64,000 bases of DNA from Streptomyces sclerotialus. Lineage in GTDB: Bacteria > Actinomycetota > Actinomycetes > Streptomycetales > Streptomycetaceae. Positions 43,616 to 53,015 of the stretch are shown one piece after another. Position 1 is the stretch's first letter. Each line of letters begins with the position of its first letter. Below the pieces are notes generated by a model. That model searched no databases and was not told where the DNA came from. It was given only the letters and a program-made list of their open reading frames with translations. Position numbers and translations under genes: made by a program. The stretch is from NCBI GenBank assembly GCA_000719105.1, contig JODX01000022.1, forward strand, positions 1 to 64,000, in the 5' to 3' direction.

Positions 43616-44854
43616 ATGCGATCCATACGCCCGCTCTCCGCCGCCCGCCGAACCCGGACCGCGCGCCGCAGAACCTCCTCCGGGACGGCCGCCGCCGGTC
43701 TCGCCATGGCGTGCGCGCTGACCGTCACCGCCTGCGGCGCCGGTGGTGACGGCACGGCGGACACCGGCCCGTCCACCGCCCGGGACGCCACGGACGGCGG
43801 CGACCGCGACGGCACGATCCGGATCCCGGACGACCTCGCGGACAGGCTCGAGGAGCACGGGATCGACATCGACAGGTGGCGCGACGGCGCCTGGAAGGAC
43901 TGGGACCGGGACGACTGGCTGCGCGAGGCCGGTGACTTCGTCAATCCGATCGTCGAGGACCTGTGGGACCCCGACCGGATGCGGGACGCGGAGGAGCCGG
44001 AGAAGGAGGTCGACGCGAACGACCTCGCGGGCGACCGGGGTGTGACCGACCCGGTCCCGGCACCCGTGGAGGCACGGGCCGTGCCGGCGGGGTACCACGA
44101 GAACGTGCCCGAGGCGGGCAAGGTGTTCTTCGACTCCCCCGAGGGCCAGATGGTCTGCTCGGCGACGGTGGTCGAGGACCTGGCCGCCCCGGGCAGGTCC
44201 AACCTGGTGTGGACGGCCGGCCACTGTGTGCACGCGGGCAGGTCGGGCGGCTGGTACCGCAACTTGGTGTTCGTGCCGTCGTACAACGACAGCGCCATGA
44301 GCGCCGCGGAGGCGGAGACGGCCACCAAGGAGGAGATCGCTCCGTACGGCGTCTGGTGGGGTGACTGGGCGCAGGCCTCGGACCAGTGGATCGAGCAGGG
44401 CGGTCCGACCGGCGGGGGCGGAGCGCCGTACGACTTCGCGGTCATCCATGTGACGCCGGAGGCGGGCGGCGACGGCAGGTCGCTGGAGGAGACGGTCGGT
44501 GCGGCGCTCCCCGTGGACTTCGACGCGCCCGCCGTGCCGGAGGTGGAGAGCCTCACCGCGACCGGGTACCCGGCGTCGGCGCCGTACGACGGCCAGACGC
44601 TGTACCGGTGCACGGACGCGCCCGGCCGGCTGTCCCTCGTCGAGTCGGACCCCACGATGTACCGCATCGGCTGCACCATGACCGGCGGCGCGTCGGGGGG
44701 CGGCTGGGTGGCGGCCGGTCCGGACGGCCGCCCCGCGCTGGTGTCCAACACCTCGATCGGCCCCACGCGCGCGGGCTGGCTCGCAGGACCGCGGCTGGGC
44801 ACGGAGGCCCAGGGCGTGTACAAAGCAGTGAGCGAGAAGTTCGCCGGCCAGTGA
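43616..44854 (+). CDS. Lipoprotein trypsin-like serine protease, copy 1
   Basis: Surface-anchored S1-family (trypsin-like) protease with 412 residues. A basic N-terminus and hydrophobic stretch end in the lipobox LTVTAC, with Cys40 as the lipid attachment site. A conserved N-domain follows (DDLADRLEEHGIDIDRW, DWLREAGDFVNPIVEDLW). The triad is His203 (WTAGHC), Asp273 (PYDFAVIH) and Ser360 (GGASGGGW). The ATG at 43616 has GGGGGAG upstream. The next gene is a close paralog in tandem; they share the whole domain order, including SIGPTRAGWLAGPRLG near the end. Substrate unknown. Confidence 0.85.
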   Translation: MRSIRPLSAARRTRTARRRTSSGTAAAGLAMACALTVTACGAGGDGTADTGPSTARDATDGGDRDGTIRIPDDLADRLEEHGIDIDRWRDGAWKDWDRDDWLREAGDFVNPIVEDLWDPDRMRDAEEPEKEVDANDLAGDRGVTDPVPAPVEARAVPAGYHENVPEAGKVFFDSPEGQMVCSATVVEDLAAPGRSNLVWTAGHCVHAGRSGGWYRNLVFVPSYNDSAMSAAEAETATKEEIAPYGVWWGDWAQASDQWIEQGGPTGGGGAPYDFAVIHVTPEAGGDGRSLEETVGAALPVDFDAPAVPEVESLTATGYPASAPYDGQTLYRCTDAPGRLSLVESDPTMYRIGCTMTGGASGGGWVAAGPDGRPALVSNTSIGPTRAGWLAGPRLGTEAQGVYKAVSEKFAGQ

Positions 44855-44968
44855 CGGGCGCGCGGGTGGGCCGGACGCTCCGATGCGCGCTTCCGCCCGC
44901 TGTGCGTCCCCCGGGCGCCCGTGATAGGGGGCGCGGCACGCACACCTTCACGCGGGGGTGGGGCAGCA

Positions 44969-46138
44969 ATGCACTGCACACTTCGGCGCCGCCTTCTCAC
45001 GGCGACCGGGCTGCTGGCGGCCCTGACGCTCACCGCGGCGGCCTGCGAGCCGGGCGACGGCGGGGGAAGCGACAGGCCGGACTCCACCACGTCCCGGTCG
45101 GCCGACCGAACCGACGGCAGCCTCACCGACGACATGGCCGACAGGCTCAGAGAGCGCGGCATCGACATCCACGACTGGCTGGAGGGCGGCTGGCGGGACT
45201 GGGACGGCGACCGGTGGCTCAGCGAGGCCAGGGACTTCGTCAACCCCGTGATCGAGGGGCTGTGGAAGCCGGAGCGGATGCGGTCCGCCGACGAGGCGGG
45301 GAAGACCGTCCCGGAGCGGGACACCGCCGCCGGTCTCAGTGATCCGGTGCCTGCACCGGTCGAGGCCACACCCGAGCAGGTCCCGTACAGCGAGCACGCC
45401 GCCCCCGTGGGCAAGGTCTTCTTCGACACCCCCGAGGGCTCGATGGTCTGCACGGGCACGGTCGTCACGGACGTGAACCACCCGGGCGAGTCCGGCCTGG
45501 TGTGGACGGCGGGTCACTGTGTGCACGCGGGCAGGTCGGGCGGCTGGTACCGCAACATCGCCTTCGTCCCGGCCTTCAACGACCTGGGCAGGTCCGCGGC
45601 CGAACTGGCGGACGCCGCCTCCCGGGAGATCGCCCCGTACGGCCAGTGGTGGGCGGACCGGGCCGCGACCTCCGAGGAGTGGATCGCGGGCGGCTCCCGG
45701 ACGGGCGGTGCCGGTGCCGCGTACGACTACGCGATCCTGCACGTACGGCCGGAGCCGGGCGGCAGGTCGCTGGAGGAGACGGTCGGCGCGGCCCTGGACG
45801 TGGACTTCTCCGCGCCGCCCGCGTCCGCGGCGGGCCCGGTGGGCGCGTGGGGCTACCCGGCCGCGCCCCCGTACGACGGCCTCACGATGTTCACGTGCCT
45901 CGACCGGCCCGGCCGTTTCACGCTCGGCCCGGACCTGCCGCCGATGTACCGCATCGGCTGCACCATGACCGGCGGTGCGTCGGGCGGCGGCTGGTTCCGT
46001 GCCGTCGACGGCGAGGTCAGGCTGGTGTCGAACACGTCGATAGGCCCGGCCGACCACACATGGCTCGCCGGACCGAGACTGGGCGAGGAGGCCGAGCGGT
46101 TGTACGCGATGATGAGTGGGCAGTACGGCGGCCGGTAG
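44969..46138 (+). CDS. Lipoprotein trypsin-like serine protease, copy 2
   Basis: Tandem paralog of the preceding gene, 389 residues. The lipobox is at LTAAAC with Cys26. The N-domain repeats DDMADRLRERGIDIHDW and DFVNPVIEGLW. The triad is His183 (WTAGHC), Asp253 (AYDYAILH) and Ser338 (GGASGGGW). The ATG at 44969 (MHCTLRRRLL) gives a standard lipoprotein signal; the frame extends to 44921 without benefit. It ends at the bidirectional hairpin 46172-46208. Divergence between the copies is greatest in the linker around residues 105-145 and in the loop between Asp and Ser. Confidence 0.85.
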   Translation: MHCTLRRRLLTATGLLAALTLTAAACEPGDGGGSDRPDSTTSRSADRTDGSLTDDMADRLRERGIDIHDWLEGGWRDWDGDRWLSEARDFVNPVIEGLWKPERMRSADEAGKTVPERDTAAGLSDPVPAPVEATPEQVPYSEHAAPVGKVFFDTPEGSMVCTGTVVTDVNHPGESGLVWTAGHCVHAGRSGGWYRNIAFVPAFNDLGRSAAELADAASREIAPYGQWWADRAATSEEWIAGGSRTGGAGAAYDYAILHVRPEPGGRSLEETVGAALDVDFSAPPASAAGPVGAWGYPAAPPYDGLTMFTCLDRPGRFTLGPDLPPMYRIGCTMTGGASGGGWFRAVDGEVRLVSNTSIGPADHTWLAGPRLGEEAERLYAMMSGQYGGR

Positions 46139-46171
46139 TCAGCGGCCGTACGCCCCCTGTGCGTGACGTAC

Positions 46172-46208
46172 GGGAAGGCCCGCCCCTCGGTGAGGAGCGG
46201 GCCTTCCC
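46172..46208. terminator. 12-bp perfect hairpin between protease copy 2 and hflX
   Basis: GGGAAGGCCCGC (46172-46183) and its complement (46197-46208) flank a 13-base loop, between convergent genes. Confidence 0.85.
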
Positions 46209-46227
46209 GCGTTGTGCGTACGGCGGA

Positions 46228-47724
46228 TCAGACCACCGGTGCCGGTACGTACGGCGCCAGGTCCGCGGCGAGCTCCTCGTGTACCCGCACCTTGAGCAGC
46301 GTGCCCTCCGCGGTGTGCTCCTCGGAGATCACCTCGCCCTCGGTGTGGGCGCGCGCGACCAGCTTGCCGAGCGTGTACGGCACGAGCGCCTCGACCTCGA
46401 CCGAGGGCCGGGGCAGCTCGTCGTCGATCAGCGTGAGCAGCTCGTCGATGCCCTGGCCGGTACGGGCCGAGACGGCGATGGAGCGCTTCTCGATCCGCAT
46501 CAGCCGCTGGAGCACCAGCGGGTCGGCCGCATCCGCCTTGTTGATCACGACGATCTCGGGCACGTCGGTGGCGCCGACGTCCCGGATGACCTCGCGCACG
46601 GCGGCCAGCTGCTCCTCCGGGTCCGGGTGCGAACCGTCCACCACGTGCAGGATCAGGTCGGAGTCGCCGACCTCCTCCATCGTGGAGCGGAACGCCTCGA
46701 CCAGGTGGTGCGGCAGGTGGCGGACGAAGCCGACGGTGTCCGCCAGCGTGTACAGCCGCCCGCCCGGCGTCTCGGCCCGGCGCACGGTCGGGTCGAGGGT
46801 CGCGAACAGGGCGTTCTCGACCAGCACGCCCGCGCCCGTGAGGCGATTGAGCAGCGAGGACTTGCCGGCGTTGGTGTAGCCGGCGATGGCTACCGAGGGC
46901 ACCTTGTTGCGCCGGCGCTCCTGGCGCTTGATCTCGCGGCCGGTCTTCATCTCCGCGATCTCCCGGCGCATCTTCGCCATCTTCTCGCGGATCCGCCGCC
47001 GGTCCGTCTCGATCTTGGTCTCACCGGGACCACGGGTGGCGAGGCCGCCGCCCTTGCCGCCGCCCATCTGCCGGGACAGCGACTGACCCCAGCCGCGCAG
47101 CCGCGGCAGCATGTACTGCATCTGCGCGAGCGCGACCTGCGCCTTGCCCTCGCGGGACTTGGCGTGCTGGGCGAAGATGTCGAGGATCAGAGCCGTGCGG
47201 TCGATGACCTTGACCTTGACGACGTCCTCGAGGTGGATGAGCTGGCCGGGGCTGAGCTCACCGTCGCAGATGACGGTGTCCGCGCCGGACTCCAGGACGA
47301 TGTCCCGCAGCTCACTGGCCTTGCCGGAGCCGATGTAGGTGGCCGCGTCCGGCTTGTCGCGGCGCTGGATCACGCCGTCGAGCACCAGCGCGCCCGCGGT
47401 CTCCGCGAGGGCGGCCAGCTCCGCGAGGGAGTTCTCCGCGTCCTGCGCGGTTCCCGAGGTCCAGACACCGACGAGGACGACACGCTCCAGCCGCAGCTGG
47501 CGGTACTCGACCTCGGTGACGTCCTCGAGTTCGGTGGAGAGGCCCGCGACGCGGCGCAGGGCCGCGCGCTCGGAGCGGTCGAACTGGTCGCCGTCCCGCT
47601 CGCCGTCGATCTCGTGGCTCCAGGCGACGTCCTCTTCCATCAGGGCATCGGCCCGAAGACCGTCGGAATAGTTCTGCGCGATGACACTCTGAGCGGCCTG
47701 GGAAGGGGAAGAAGAGGAGGTCAT
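46228..47724 (-). CDS. hflX: GTPase HflX
   Basis: Ribosome-associated GTPase that splits stalled or heat-damaged 70S ribosomes. The product has 498 residues. The N-terminal HflX domain shows TYIGSGKASEL, GELSPGQL and a Gly-rich linker (RQMGGGKGGGLATRGPGE). The G-domain follows with G1 GYTNAGKSSLLN, G2/G3 ATLDPTVRR and DTVGFV, and G4 NKAD. The ATG at 47724 has AAGGA upstream. The preceding gene on this strand is the M1 peptidase, 262 bases away. Confidence 0.95.
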   Translation of the reverse strand: MTSSSSPSQAAQSVIAQNYSDGLRADALMEEDVAWSHEIDGERDGDQFDRSERAALRRVAGLSTELEDVTEVEYRQLRLERVVLVGVWTSGTAQDAENSLAELAALAETAGALVLDGVIQRRDKPDAATYIGSGKASELRDIVLESGADTVICDGELSPGQLIHLEDVVKVKVIDRTALILDIFAQHAKSREGKAQVALAQMQYMLPRLRGWGQSLSRQMGGGKGGGLATRGPGETKIETDRRRIREKMAKMRREIAEMKTGREIKRQERRRNKVPSVAIAGYTNAGKSSLLNRLTGAGVLVENALFATLDPTVRRAETPGGRLYTLADTVGFVRHLPHHLVEAFRSTMEEVGDSDLILHVVDGSHPDPEEQLAAVREVIRDVGATDVPEIVVINKADAADPLVLQRLMRIEKRSIAVSARTGQGIDELLTLIDDELPRPSVEVEALVPYTLGKLVARAHTEGEVISEEHTAEGTLLKVRVHEELAADLAPYVPAPVV

Positions 47725-47986
47725 TGGATCCTTACGTCGATGGGAACCGGATGCGGCGACGGGTGTCGTCCGTCACTGGTGACAACGTCCGCGTACTCCT
47801 GGAGATTCCCGGAATCCGCCCGTGCACCCCGGGATGTCGCAGGTTCCGGTGTACCAGGGCGGTCCGGTTCCGCCCCGGCGGGCGGGCCGTGTCGCCGACT
47901 CGAAGATGGTCGCACGACACGGGCCGTCTCGTCACCGTGTTATTCCCGCCCGGGCACCGTCGCGCACACCGATCGCCGCAACCCCT

Positions 47987-49492
47987 TCACTCGCCGGCCG
48001 GTACGGACCTCCAGTCCGGGTGCCCCGGCATGGGAGGCGTCCGCTCCCCGTACAGCCAGGCGCGGAAGAACCCGTCCAGGTCGCGTCCGGCGACGACGGA
48101 CGCGAGGTCCTTGTAATCGTCCGTGCCGGCCGTCCCGTCGCGGTGGAGCGACACCCACGCGCGCTGCAGACGCTCGAAGGCGGGGGCACCGATCTCCTGG
48201 CGGAGGGCGTACAGCACGAGCGCGGCGCCGTCGTAGACGTTGGGCCGGAAGATGCCGGTCTTCTGGCCCTTCTCCGGTGCCTTGGGCTCCGCCGGCGGTC
48301 CCCCGGCGGCGCGCCAGCGGTCGGAGGCACCGTAGGCCGCCTTCATGCGCTCCTCCAGAGGTCTGCCGGCCTTCTCCGCCGAGTACAGCGCCTCGTACCA
48401 GGTGGCGTGGCCCTCGCTGATCCACAGGTCGGACCAGGTGCGCGGGCTGACGCTGTTCCCGAACCACTGGTGTGCCAGCTCATGGATCATCACCGACTCG
48501 ACGTACCACTCCGGGTACTCGGGCCGGGTGAAGAGCTCCCGCTCGAAGAGGGACAGCGTCTGCGTCTCCAGTTCGAAGCCCAGCCGGGCGTCGGCGACCA
48601 GCACCCCGTACGTCTCGAAGGGGTACTGGCCGAGCTTCCCCTCCATCCAGGCGATGTGCCCGGGGGTCCTGCCCAGCCACCGTTCCAGCGTCGTGCGGTC
48701 CTTCCTGGGCACCACGTCGCGCACGGGGAGGCCGTGCGGTCCGGACCGGTGCAGCACCGTGGAGCGGCCGATGGCGACCTGGAGGAGTTCGGTGGCCATG
48801 GGGTGCTCGGTGCGGTATGTCCAGGACGTCGACTTGGTGGCGTGACCCTCACCGGCCGGCAGACCGTTGGCCACGGCCCGGTAGCCCTCCGGCGCGGTGA
48901 CCCGGACGGTGAACATCGCCTTGTCGGAGGGGTGGTCGTTGCAGGGAAACACCCGGTGCGCGGCGTCGGCCTGGTTGGCCGTCACCAGGCCGTCCCGGGT
49001 GCGCACCCAGCCGCCCTGCCGGCCCTCGGCGTGCGCGGGATCACTGGTGTGCCGCACGGTGACGCGCAGCGGGCTGCCCTGCGAGAGCGGCTCCCCGGGC
49101 GTGACGATCAGGTCCTCCTCGGCACTGACGAAGGCGGCCGGGGCGCCGTTGACCTCGACGGATTCCACCGTGCCGTGGGCGAAGTCGAGGTTGACGTGCT
49201 CCAGGGGGGCCGTCGTCCGCGCCTCGATGACGGTGACGGCGTCGAGCGGCTTGCTGTTGGTGCCGGGATAGCTGAAGGAGAGGTCGTACGACTTCACGTC
49301 GTACCCCGGGTTCCCGAGGTGCGGGAAGAGCCGGTCGCCGACGCCGAGGGGCACGGCCGGCGGGGGCGCACTCGCGGCGATCAGGCAGACGGAGACGGCG
49401 GAGGCGAGGAGGGCCGCCTTGGCACGGCGGGTCCGGGGGGCGAACGGGGCCGCCTTGGCGCGACGGGTCCTGGGACGGGGCGTGAGCAGCAT
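47987..49492 (-). CDS. Secreted M1-family zinc metallopeptidase
   Basis: Aminopeptidase N-like protein of 501 residues. A basic start and hydrophobic helix (about 25-45) act as an export signal. The beta-sheet N-domain includes YDLSFSYPG. The zinc site is HELAHQWFG (about residue 338), with the third ligand Glu 18 residues after the second His (WISEGHATWYE). The exopeptidase-type GxMEN motif is not standard here. The protein ends soon after the catalytic domain (501 residues, against about 850 for typical aminopeptidase N), as in other short Streptomyces forms. Substrate specificity is unknown. Confidence 0.86.
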   Translation of the reverse strand: MLLTPRPRTRRAKAAPFAPRTRRAKAALLASAVSVCLIAASAPPPAVPLGVGDRLFPHLGNPGYDVKSYDLSFSYPGTNSKPLDAVTVIEARTTAPLEHVNLDFAHGTVESVEVNGAPAAFVSAEEDLIVTPGEPLSQGSPLRVTVRHTSDPAHAEGRQGGWVRTRDGLVTANQADAAHRVFPCNDHPSDKAMFTVRVTAPEGYRAVANGLPAGEGHATKSTSWTYRTEHPMATELLQVAIGRSTVLHRSGPHGLPVRDVVPRKDRTTLERWLGRTPGHIAWMEGKLGQYPFETYGVLVADARLGFELETQTLSLFERELFTRPEYPEWYVESVMIHELAHQWFGNSVSPRTWSDLWISEGHATWYEALYSAEKAGRPLEERMKAAYGASDRWRAAGGPPAEPKAPEKGQKTGIFRPNVYDGAALVLYALRQEIGAPAFERLQRAWVSLHRDGTAGTDDYKDLASVVAGRDLDGFFRAWLYGERTPPMPGHPDWRSVPAGE

Positions 49493-49580
49493 GGACCACG
49501 GCTATCAGCGCACGCGCGCTCCGCGGCGACGACGCACGCCGAACCCACCCGAACGGCCCACGTCCGGCCGGTGGCCCCGG

Positions 49581-51770
49581 CTACCGCACGGCCGTGGCGT
49601 GGTGCTGGGCCCGGCCCACGTCGTAGACCCCCGCGACGTCGCGCATCGCACGCATCAGGGCGGGAAGCTGGGCGGCGTCCGGGAGCTGCAGCGTGTAGGT
49701 GTGGCGGACGCGTTGCTGGGTGGGCGGTTCGACGGTGGCGGAGACGATCTCCACGCCTTCCAGCGCGATGGCCTCGGTGAGGTCGGCGAGGAGATGGGGT
49801 CGCTGGAACGACTCGGCGACCAGGGTGACGCGGAACTCCGCGGTGTCGCCCCAGCGCACGCCTACCTCCGCACGCCCCGCGTTCTTCATGCGCTCCACCC
49901 CGGCGCACTCCGCACGGTGCACGGTGACCACTCCCCCTCGTACGGCGAAGCCGATGATCTCGTCGGGCGGTACGGGCGTACAGCACCTCGCGAGCCGGGC
50001 GCCGGCTCCCGGCCGGTCGAGGACGACGCTCCCGGCGGCCGCGGGACGAAGGGACGGTGCGTCCGGCGCCTGGCGTGCGGCGGCGTCCTGGGGGCGCGGG
50101 GCCGGGTCGTCGGCCTGCGCGCCACTGCCTGTGGTGCTCGTGGCGTCGGCGGTGTCGGCGGTGTCGGCGGCCGCCGGATGGGTGGCCAGCCAGCGCTGGA
50201 TGGCGATGCGCGCGCCGGGCGTGTGCGCGTGCTCCAGCCACTCCCGGGAGGGCTCCGAGGCCGCGTCCTGACCCATGAGGAGCTGGACGGTGTCGCCGTC
50301 ACGCAGCACCGTGCTCAGCGTCGCCAGCCGGCCATTGACACGTGCGCCGATGCACGCGTGCGCGTCCTCCCCGTACAGGGCGTACGCGGCGTCCACACAG
50401 CTCGCGCCCTCGGGGAGCCCCAGCGCGCCTCCGTCGGGCCGGAACACGGTGATCTCGCGGTCCTGGGCGAGGTCCTCGCGCAGGGTGGACCAGAACATGT
50501 CGGTGTCGGTCGCCGCCTCCTGCCAGTCCAGGAGCCGGGAGAGCCAGCCGGGCCGGGTGGGGTCGGCGCGCTCGCCGTCGGACGGGTCGTCGGCCCCCGG
50601 GGCAGGGGCATACGGGTTGCCCAGCGCGACGACGCCGGCCTCGGCGACGCGGTGCATCTGGTGCGTACGGACGAGGACCTCGACGACCTGCCCGTCCGCG
50701 CGCGCGACGGCGGTGTGCAGCGACTGGTACAGGTTGTACTTCGGGACGGCGATGAAGTCCTTGAACTCCGAGACGACCGGCGTGAAGCAGGTGTGCAGTT
50801 CGCCGAGGACCGCGTAGCAGTCGGCGTCCTCGCCCACGAGCACCAGGAGCCGCCCGAAGTCGGCGCCGCGCAGCTGACCGCGCTTGCGGGAGACGCGGTG
50901 CACGGAGACGAAGTGCCGCGGCCGGATGACGACCTCGGCCTGGATGCCGGCCTCGCGCAGCACCGCGCGCACCTCGTCGGCGGTCCCGGCGAGGAGGTCA
51001 CCGCCGTGCGCCGCGCTCTCGGCGTTCTCCGCGACGAGCTTCCAGGTCCGCTCGTACTCCTCGGGGTGCAGGATCGAGAAGACCAGGTCCTCCAGTTCGG
51101 TCTTGAGGACCTGGACGCCGAGCCGCTCGGCGAGGGGGATCAGCACGTCACGGGTGACCTTGGCGATGCGCTCCTGTTTCTCGCGGCGCATCACGCTCAG
51201 GGTGCGCATGTTGTGCAGCCGGTCGGCGAGTTTGATCGACATCACGCGGACATCGTTGCCGGTGGCGACGAGCATCTTGCGGAACGTCTCGGGCTCGGCG
51301 GCGGCCCCGTAGTCGACCTTCTCCAGCTTGGTGACGCCGTCGACGAGGAAGCGGACCTCCTCGCCGAACTCCGCGCCGACCTGATCGAGCGTCACCTCGG
51401 TGTCCTCGACCGTGTCGTGGAGGAGGGACGCAGTCAGGGTCGTGGTCTCGGCGCCGAGTTCGGCGAGGATCAGCGTCACGGCGAGCGGGTGCGTGATGTA
51501 CGGCTCGCCGCTCTTGCGCATCTGGCCGCGGTGCGAGGACTCGGCGAGCAGATAGGCCCGGCGCAGGATGTCGAGGTCGGCGTCGGGGTGGTGGGCGCGG
51601 TGGGCCTCGACCACATGGCCGATCGCGTCGGGCAGCCGGTCGCGGGCGGCCGGGCCGAGCACGGCGGCCCGGCCGAGGCGGCGCAGATCGATGCGCGGGC
51701 GGCTCTTCCTGCGGTGTGCTGCAGTCGTCACAGTGGCGGGCGTGAGGGGGTTCGTGGCCTCCGCACTCAT
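49581..51770 (-). CDS. rshA: RelA/SpoT homolog RshA, probably hydrolase-competent only
   Basis: (p)ppGpp-metabolising protein of 729 residues. The HD hydrolase domain is intact: HRGQMRKSG, YITHPLAV, LLHDTVEDT (His118-Asp119) and KLADRLHNMRT. The synthetase domain is altered. Arg307 (GRLLVLV) stands where the catalytic Asp of the IYDL motif lies in RelA enzymes, and Leu347 replaces Gly in PKYNLYQSLH, while the Glu in VVEVLVRT is kept. TGS and ACT domains follow. The ATG at 51770 has GGAGG five bases upstream, better placed than the GTG at 51776. In Streptomyces it is the second RSH gene beside relA. Confidence 0.9.
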   Translation of the reverse strand: MSAEATNPLTPATVTTAAHRRKSRPRIDLRRLGRAAVLGPAARDRLPDAIGHVVEAHRAHHPDADLDILRRAYLLAESSHRGQMRKSGEPYITHPLAVTLILAELGAETTTLTASLLHDTVEDTEVTLDQVGAEFGEEVRFLVDGVTKLEKVDYGAAAEPETFRKMLVATGNDVRVMSIKLADRLHNMRTLSVMRREKQERIAKVTRDVLIPLAERLGVQVLKTELEDLVFSILHPEEYERTWKLVAENAESAAHGGDLLAGTADEVRAVLREAGIQAEVVIRPRHFVSVHRVSRKRGQLRGADFGRLLVLVGEDADCYAVLGELHTCFTPVVSEFKDFIAVPKYNLYQSLHTAVARADGQVVEVLVRTHQMHRVAEAGVVALGNPYAPAPGADDPSDGERADPTRPGWLSRLLDWQEAATDTDMFWSTLREDLAQDREITVFRPDGGALGLPEGASCVDAAYALYGEDAHACIGARVNGRLATLSTVLRDGDTVQLLMGQDAASEPSREWLEHAHTPGARIAIQRWLATHPAAADTADTADATSTTGSGAQADDPAPRPQDAAARQAPDAPSLRPAAAGSVVLDRPGAGARLARCCTPVPPDEIIGFAVRGGVVTVHRAECAGVERMKNAGRAEVGVRWGDTAEFRVTLVAESFQRPHLLADLTEAIALEGVEIVSATVEPPTQQRVRHTYTLQLPDAAQLPALMRAMRDVAGVYDVGRAQHHATAVR

Positions 51771-52067
51771 GGACACCTCCGGCTCCGTGGACCGGCGGAC
51801 GGATGCCCTTGGGCATACGGCGGCTCAGGGGTGGGCGTCGTTCCCCCGTCCGGACCGGTGCTTGATGCTATCGAGCCCACCACGTGCGGTTGACCGCCTC
51901 TCGCCGAGCGTGAAACGGATCACCCATTCGAGCGAGAGACTCGGGGTTTACGGTTTCGGGCCACGTGAAACACCGCGGACCTTGCGATCGTACGCGCGAG
52001 CGCCCGCCGAGCACGGTTCCCTGCCCTCCGGCGCCCCGGATGCCGCGATACCGAGTCGTGGGGCGCA

Positions 52068-52937
52068 TCAGCGCGCCGCCGTTTCCAGCCACTCGGCGTC
52101 GATCTCGCCCTCGGCGACGATCACCGCGGGGCCCGTCATCTCGATCTCGCCGTCCGGGCGCTCGGTGATCACCAGGGTGCCGCCGGGCACCTCGACGGTG
52201 TACGTCACCGGGGTCCCCGTCACCGCCGGGTCGGCACCGTCACGGCGGGCCGCCGCCACGGCCACGGCGCACGCGCCCGTGCCGCACGAGCGGGTCTCGC
52301 CGGAACCGCGCTCGTGGACGCGCAGCGCCACGTGCCGGGGGCCGCGGTCGACCACGAACTCCACGTTCACCCCGTCCGGGTAGGCGGCGGCCGGGCTGAA
52401 CGGCGGGGGGTCGTACAGGGTGCCGGCGTGGGCGAGGTCCTCCACGAAGGCGACCGCGTGCGGGTTGCCCATGTTCACGTTGCGGGCGGGCCAGCTGCGC
52501 TCGCCGACGCTCACCGTGACGTCGCCCTCGGGCAGCCGGGCCCGGCCCATGCCGACGGTGACGTCGCCGTTCTTGGCGAGGTGCACGGTCTTCACGCCCC
52601 CGCGCGTGGCGACCGCGAGATCGCCCTCGGCCACGTGACCGGCGTGCTGGAGGTAGCGGGCGAAGACCCGCACGCCGTTGCCGCACATCTCGGCGACCGA
52701 GCCGTCGCCGTTGCGGTAGTCCATGAACCACTCGGCCTCGGCCGCCATCGCCCGCGCCTCGGGGTGCGCGGCGGACCGCACGACGTGCAGCAGGCCGTCA
52801 CCGCCGATGCCCGCGCGGCGGTCGCACAGCGCGGCGACGGCGGCCGGCGGCAGGTCGATGGCGTTCTCGGGGTCCGGGACGATCACGAAGTCGTTCTCGG
52901 TGCCGTGCCCCTTGAGGAAGGCGATCCGCGTGCTCAT
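52068..52937 (-). CDS. dapF: Diaminopimelate epimerase
   Basis: Converts LL- to meso-diaminopimelate for lysine and peptidoglycan. The product has 289 residues. The two active-site cysteines are in AEMCGNGVR and RSCGTGA; GGDGLL and NVEFV are also typical. The ATG at 52937 (MSTRIAFLKGHGTENDF) is the family start, with GAGGG directly before it. Streptomyces cell walls contain LL-DAP, so this enzyme mainly serves lysine supply. Upstream on the same strand is the small membrane-protein gene, 78 bases away. Confidence 0.95.
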   Translation of the reverse strand: MSTRIAFLKGHGTENDFVIVPDPENAIDLPPAAVAALCDRRAGIGGDGLLHVVRSAAHPEARAMAAEAEWFMDYRNGDGSVAEMCGNGVRVFARYLQHAGHVAEGDLAVATRGGVKTVHLAKNGDVTVGMGRARLPEGDVTVSVGERSWPARNVNMGNPHAVAFVEDLAHAGTLYDPPPFSPAAAYPDGVNVEFVVDRGPRHVALRVHERGSGETRSCGTGACAVAVAAARRDGADPAVTGTPVTYTVEVPGGTLVITERPDGEIEMTGPAVIVAEGEIDAEWLETAAR

Positions 52938-53015
52938 CCCTCGATCGTACGGGGTGGGCACGACGGCCCCGGCGGCGCGGGGTCCGGACGGGAGCACCGT
53001 CTCGCGCGCGGGGCC

